From Aptenodytes patagonicus (lineage: Eukaryota; Chordata; Aves; Sphenisciformes; Spheniscidae), in contig NC_134960.1 in NCBI RefSeq assembly GCF_965638725.1, positions 3,474,501 through 3,538,500 on the forward strand: DNA of 64,000 nt, in the 5' to 3' direction. Position 1 is the stretch's first letter. Each line of letters opens with the position of its first letter. The position numbers and the translations under genes are program-made. Below the pieces are notes generated by a model that saw only the letters and a program-made list of their open reading frames with translations, made no database searches and was not told the DNA's origin. Shown here piece by piece: positions 59,701 through 64,000 of the stretch.

Positions 59701-59932
59701 CAGTGTTTGTGATTCTGCAGCAACCTGGATGACCCACCACATCCCCACAGTGAGAACCACAGCAATAAAAAGGGCAATTATAATATCCTGCCTCTTGCAG
59801 ACAGCTATTTCACATATATGCCCTGCTGCCCACAAGTGCCCGTAGATGGAGCAGCCAGGGGGTCAGGAGCAGTCCAGGTCAGCCGGGGAGCGCGGTGCTG
59901 GGTCCAACTCATCTCCTTTTCCCTTCTCCCAG
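56799..59932 (+). other. TCF7: TCF7 intron 4 (3,134 bp)
   Basis: This intron begins GTAATG and ends with CTTCTCCCAG after a long pyrimidine tract. It has no supported exon. An AT-rich stretch lies at 58855-59040, and a MIR-like fossil lies at 58.6 kb. Confidence 0.8.
58575..58715 (-). repeat. MIR-like tRNA-derived SINE, antisense
   Basis: In order it has TAAGCGCTT, TACTCATTCTCACAGCATCC, TAGCCCAAGGACACACAG, GCAGGATCTTCTGG and CCCAACCACTGGGCCAG. This follows the reverse complement of MIR from its GTAAAGCGCTTA tail to the tRNA-like head (TGGTTAAG-type box A region). Near full length is preserved, which makes it the best SINE match in the window. Confidence 0.68.
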
Positions 59933-60023
59933 GAGTGCACCGTCCTTCCCAGACCTCAGACATCCCCGGTTTCTACCCCCTCCCTCCCGGTGGAGTTGGA
60001 CAGATCACGCCGTCGATGGGATG
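59933..60023 (+). CDS. TCF7: TCF7 exon 5
   Basis: This 91-bp exon finishes the split glycine codon. It encodes VHRPSQTSDIPGFYPLPPGG, then VGQITPSM and the glycine before a tryptophan whose last base is in the next exon. VHRP-QT-D-GFY is specific to TCF7 (mammalian VHRPLQTPDLSGFY). LEF1 has MSRHPPAPDIPTFY instead, so this exon is the best evidence for the paralogue call. The proline-rich GFYPLPPGGVGQIT segment lies in the Groucho/TLE-interaction neighbourhood. The acceptor is a strong CT tract, CTCCCAG, and the donor is GTGAGT in phase 2. The HMG box, nuclear localisation signal and C-tail exons are beyond the right edge, so the gene is partial here. Confidence 0.93.
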
Positions 60024-63000
60024 GTGAGTGTGGAGTGCTCGGCCCCGCGCAGCCCCCAGCCCACCGGCTGCTCTGTACGGGGGACGGTTTATTGAACAAA
60101 CCGTGTGCAGCCGTTCTCCGTAACCTCCACGGTGCTTTCCCCTGGCTTCATCCCTTCTGCGTGCTGTGTCATGGGGAGGAGGATTTAGCCCTGATTTAGA
60201 GATGGGGAGCAGATCCATGGAGAGGCTGAAGGCTTTGCCCCAGCTGGGCCATTCCTGGAGCGAGGTTACAACCTGCCCGATTCAAAACCACCTCTTGCCT
60301 TACACCTAGCTGCCTGTGCGGATTAGGAAACCCAGGGAGAGCTTCCTACCCACCTCTTCTAATCACAAGAAAAGCCTCTCTTTTTGAGTAGGAGGTAATT
60401 TTCTCCCTCGCTGGGGTTTTTGACACAACCCGTGCTTTCCCTGAGCATGCTGCCGGTGTGGCGTAATCCAGCGGGATGCTCCATCTGCCTCTCGGGGTCT
60501 GACACCCGGGGAAAAAATACACTGTGGCATAGACCTGCCCCGGCAAACAACCCCGGTACCCGCAGCCTGGCTGCAGCACAGCCGGCTTGGCAGCACCCGC
60601 TGCCCCAGGGGGGACAGGGAGGGAGGGACCATGAGCTGGAGCACTCCCAAAAAGTCCCCCCTGCATGGGCCAGCCCTGAGGAGCATCCCACAAAGCACAG
60701 CCCGTTGGGAAACCTGCCCCAGGGACACGAGTTAAAAATACACCGGGGTGTGCTCCGTGGTCATTGCCACTGGCTTTTGTCACCGTGATCGTAAGCACAC
60801 CGAGGGAGCAGGTCTGGCGGGCGGTGCCGTGTGGGCATCGTCATTCTTCAGATTAATGTTTAATCCTGGTCGGTGACGCAGGGACCTTGCAGAGGCTCGC
60901 GGGGAGGCTGGTGGCTGCAGGCAGCGGGTCGGGGTAGCTGGGACGGGGGGGAGAGGGCAGGGAGGGCGATCGCGGGGGCAGGCAGCCAGATCCCCCCTGG
61001 TGCTGGCTGATAAAACCCCAGCAAAGCCTGGCGGAGACCTCCAGGTACAAGAAGGTATTGCAAAATGGGAGAGGCGAAGTATGTTAAAACACAAAGTAAA
61101 ATGTTAGCTTTTTGTTTTGTTTTGTTTATGAATTTCATGTTCCAGATATTTAACCACAAGGAAACAGAGGCTGAGGCCTTTGATACAGAGTTCGGCTTCA
61201 AAGAGATTACATTTTGCCTTCTGTGCTAAATCTGCTACTCTTGGGCGATGAGTTAACTCCTCATATGATGTGATTCATCCTCAGGAAAAACAAGTACTGG
61301 GGTGACTGTGCTATAACATGAAAAAAATAGTTGGGGGTGAGAAAGGAGCCTGTTTGCCAAATGCAAGGTCCGCTCTTGGGGTGGGATGCTGTTAAGGGCA
61401 GCCCTGGGCGCGCAGAGGGGAAAATGTCTGGTTTGCACGAGGTTTTGTCGTTCAGTTGGTGGCAGAGGGAGTTTGCATTGCTGAGAGCTGCTCCAGCATC
61501 TGCGGGGTTTGGCATCCTCAAGCAACCTCGTCAGACATGTTCATTAGTGACTAACAGCAGATACGGTAAAGCAACAAACGGCAGACCAGCCTGACGGAGC
61601 AGAGAGCAGCACCTCGAAGCGCGTGTGTCTAATAGAACCTTTGCTCATCCTTTTGCCTGCCCAAAATTTAGGGAAAGAGCCCCAAAACCGCTCCCGAAGT
61701 GTCCAGTCATCAGCCAAGGCTCAGCACGTCGGTGCGGGTGGGTGCAGAAGTGGCAGCGCTGACCCCCGTGCAGGAGGCAGCGGGCAGCAGGGACTGCATG
61801 CCGGGGATGCTCGTGCCGGGGATGCTCACGCCGGTGCTGCCGAGCCAGGGTGGCCACGTGCGGGAAGCAGCTTTCCCTCCGTGAGCTGGCGGGCAGGAGC
61901 TGGGCAGAAACAGGCTTTGTTCTCGACGAGTGCTTCGGGAGGAGGAGCTGCAATCACTCTCTCTGTAATTAGCTGGGATGACAGTCGGATAAAAGTCTCC
62001 GAGAGTCCAGTCGAGTGAGTTTTGCTCGTGGGAGCCTGGCAACAAACATCAGCCAGGAGCCTGCGAACCGTGTCGCTCACCCGCTCCCCGGGCCGAGCGG
62101 CAGCAGCACCGCGGCAGCCCCTCCGCAGCCATCCCATGCCTTTTTTCCAAGCCGCCCTCGCATCACCGGATGATAAGGGCTGTAATCGTGCATCCCCAAC
62201 CATCAGGGATTGATTTTGCAATTGCATTAATTTGCACGTCAGAATCACTTTGAATGAAGCCGCGAGTGCCCGGCTCCTTTTCTATCCCGGTATCTCAGCT
62301 TCTGCAGTAACGCATGTCGCTTCTGGATTAGCTCCGAGTGTTTTCTCGGCCCTGGGGCAGCCGCATTCAACTTCAAAGGTTGTTTCGGTTTCCCGATGCG
62401 CGGTAGCACTTGGCTGTTTGTTGGTGTGTTTATACCCGCCGACATCTAAGGGGTGGGAGAGGGCTTCTGCCTGGCAGGGTGTAAACAGAGCCCCGCCGCC
62501 TCGGCTGCCTTTCCTACAGACAGAGGCTGCAGATTTCGGTCAAGCTGAGACACAGCAGCTCCCGGAGCGGCAGAAACAGAAACCTCCTTCCTCCCCGGCG
62601 CGGCTGGAGGGCCTGACTGCCGCGGCACTGTCGTTATTCCTCTTCAGGGCAGAAACTGTCTTTAGCCCTGAAAAATCCCTGGCATCCAGGAGCTCGGTCC
62701 TTCACAGGGCAGCGGGGTGGCACCGCACTTAATGATAATGGGCTTTTTTTGCTTATTAGAGCTGAAAATAGCTGGTGCTGGTCTTAGGCACAGCTCTGTG
62801 CAGGCTGGCTGGAGGAGCACGAGCATCTGCACGGGTTTAAGCACCCCGTCGCATCCTCCTCGGGCATCTTGGTTTCCATGCACAGTTTTAAGCTGGGAGC
62901 ATCTTTTGGCAGGTTTGCAGCACAAGCCAAGGTATTTTTGAGCTATCTCCGTATGAAAACGTGGGGGGTTTCCCTTGCTGGGAACAAGGAGGAACTTCCT

Positions 63001-64000
63001 GCATAGTTATTTTACTATTTCAAAAATAATTTCCAGCTCCAGGTCTGCTACATGCCCAGTCCCCAGTATGAAACAACTTTCAAAAGAAATGTAGGACCGA
63101 GCTTTTTGGCTTGTTTAAAAATGACGGGCATCCTTAAAAGGATGTGCTGGGGAAATTAGAGCATTTCTGAAGCATGTACGAGGGCAGAGTAGGTGCTTTC
63201 TCTCTGGACGCCGGGAGGTTCCCGTGCTTGCGCATCCTCTCGGTGCAGCCCGTGACCGTGCAGCCTCTTGTGCACCACACAGCGAGAGACTCTGACCAGG
63301 CTTTAGTTTTTTGGTCAAACTGTGCTCTTTTAAGCAACTTCTTCTGTACGATAGCAACGTCTCCTATTTTTTCAGCACACCTCTGCATTTTGCGTTTTAA
63401 CAGGATAAACTCAAAGCTGCAGTGTTACTCAACACCGGGTACAGAGGGGGGGTCAGAGTTGAATCCAACCTTTGCAGGGAGGCCCAGCTTCCCCCAAAAC
63501 AAAGTCCCAAGTCCCGCGTTGCCCCTTGAGCCCAGGGCACACCCCGAGCATCCCACCAGGCAGAGCTCCTGGGGCATCGGTGCTCTGAGTCCCCTTAGCA
63601 AAGGGTATCTTTAGGAAACACCACGTAGCTGTGGATACTTTATAGACTCTTTCTTCCCGATCCCAGGCAGAGCCAGTCTGTCTATCCGCTCCCGTCATGT
63701 GGATTTAGACAGCCGTATTCGTCAGCGCTTTCTGCTGGGGCTTCTTTCTCCAGGTGAGTATGAGCTGTGTGAGACAGGGCAGCAGCTCGGCTGGTCTCGC
63801 AGCTTGCAGTTTGTGTGATAGGAGCTTGCAGCAGACCGCGGCCACCCAGGGACGGCCACGCACCTTCCCCGGGCAGCCGTGGGAAGGGAAGGAGCTTTTA
63901 GGCAGTGCCCGGTCCAAAGGGCAGCCAGGGGAATATTGAGCATCCCGGGAGGATGCACAACGATTGGGTTTTAATCAGCAGAAGTTAAAACAAAGCCAGA
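60024..64000 (+). other. TCF7: TCF7 intron 5, running off the window
   Basis: This intron starts GTGAGT and continues at least 3,977 bp. No exon encoding the expected next segment, or the IPHPAI and KKPLNAFMLYMKEMRA stretches of TCF proteins, was found. It is GC-rich with CpG-containing patches near 60.9, 62.05-62.15 and 62.25-62.6 kb. Chance frames up to 166 codons have no recognisable domain. Confidence 0.7.
60195..60320 (-). repeat. Possible MIR-like SINE fossil, antisense
   Basis: The series GATTTAGAGATGGGGAGCAG, GGAGAGGCTGAAGGCTTTGC, CCCAG, GGAGCGAGGTTACAACCTG and TTCAAAACCACC follows the antisense MIR layout (TTACAGATGAGGAA, GAGAGGTTAAGTAACTTGCCCAAG, then the AACCCAGG part). It is diverged, and assignment is by motif order only. 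Confidence 0.45.

Noticed and set aside
5824..60023. Identification as LEF1
   Set aside because: Exon 4 resembles LEF1, but exon 1 lacks the LEF1 acidic insertion. Exon 2 (QRVYQEKLP), exon 3 (GMYK) and exon 5 (VHRPSQT-DIPGFY) match TCF7 features.
60024..64000. Further TCF7 exons in the right flank
   Set aside because: No frame encodes the expected next exon or any HMG-box segment, and the GC-rich frames there lack family motifs.

Overview
The window is vertebrate nuclear DNA, most likely from a bird and at least from a sauropsid. It has GT/AG-spliced exons, a CpG-island promoter, CR1-type LINE 3' ends, pentanucleotide arrays of the kind seen beside avian CR1 tails, and scattered very old MIR-like SINE fossils. 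There are no bacterial-style operons. Nearly all open frames are chance readings of GC-rich or repetitive DNA.

One gene is supported: the 5' part of a TCF/LEF family HMG-box transcription factor on the + strand, best identified as TCF7 (TCF-1). Five coding exons can be placed with matching phases: 5824-6027, 6120-6186, 6591-6697, 56666-56798 and 59933-60023. Together they give 602 coding bases, about 200 residues. They encode the N-terminal beta-catenin-binding region and the proline/serine-rich central region. The HMG box and C-tail lie beyond the right edge. Exons 1-3 are packed into under 900 bp, with introns of 92 and 404 bp. A roughly 50-kb intron then precedes exon 4.

Layout: 1-2900 is AT-rich upstream DNA with no gene seen. 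From 3064 to 5231 lie three consecutive GT-rich repeat blocks: a minisatellite of 32-38 bp units, a degenerate CAGATG-rich block, and an alternating (TG/CG) tract. A CpG-island promoter follows (about 4690-6120) with GC boxes, a CCAAT box, a perfect TCF/LEF site and a G-rich, purine-rich 5' leader. From 6698 to 56665 is intron 3. It holds CR1 and MIR-like fossils, (AGAAT)n, (TTA)n and (AGGAT)n arrays, an 18-bp minisatellite, a cluster of telomere-like motifs on both strands, two internal CpG-rich patches that could be alternative promoters, and AT-rich stretches resembling conserved enhancers. Introns 4 and 5 hold two more MIR-like fossils and no further exon.

The strongest candidates for something undescribed are the promoter-adjacent repeats. 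They carry dozens of ACGTG/TGACG and CAGATG motifs next to a lymphoid, Wnt-responsive regulator. All functional readings of these repeats are inference from sequence alone.
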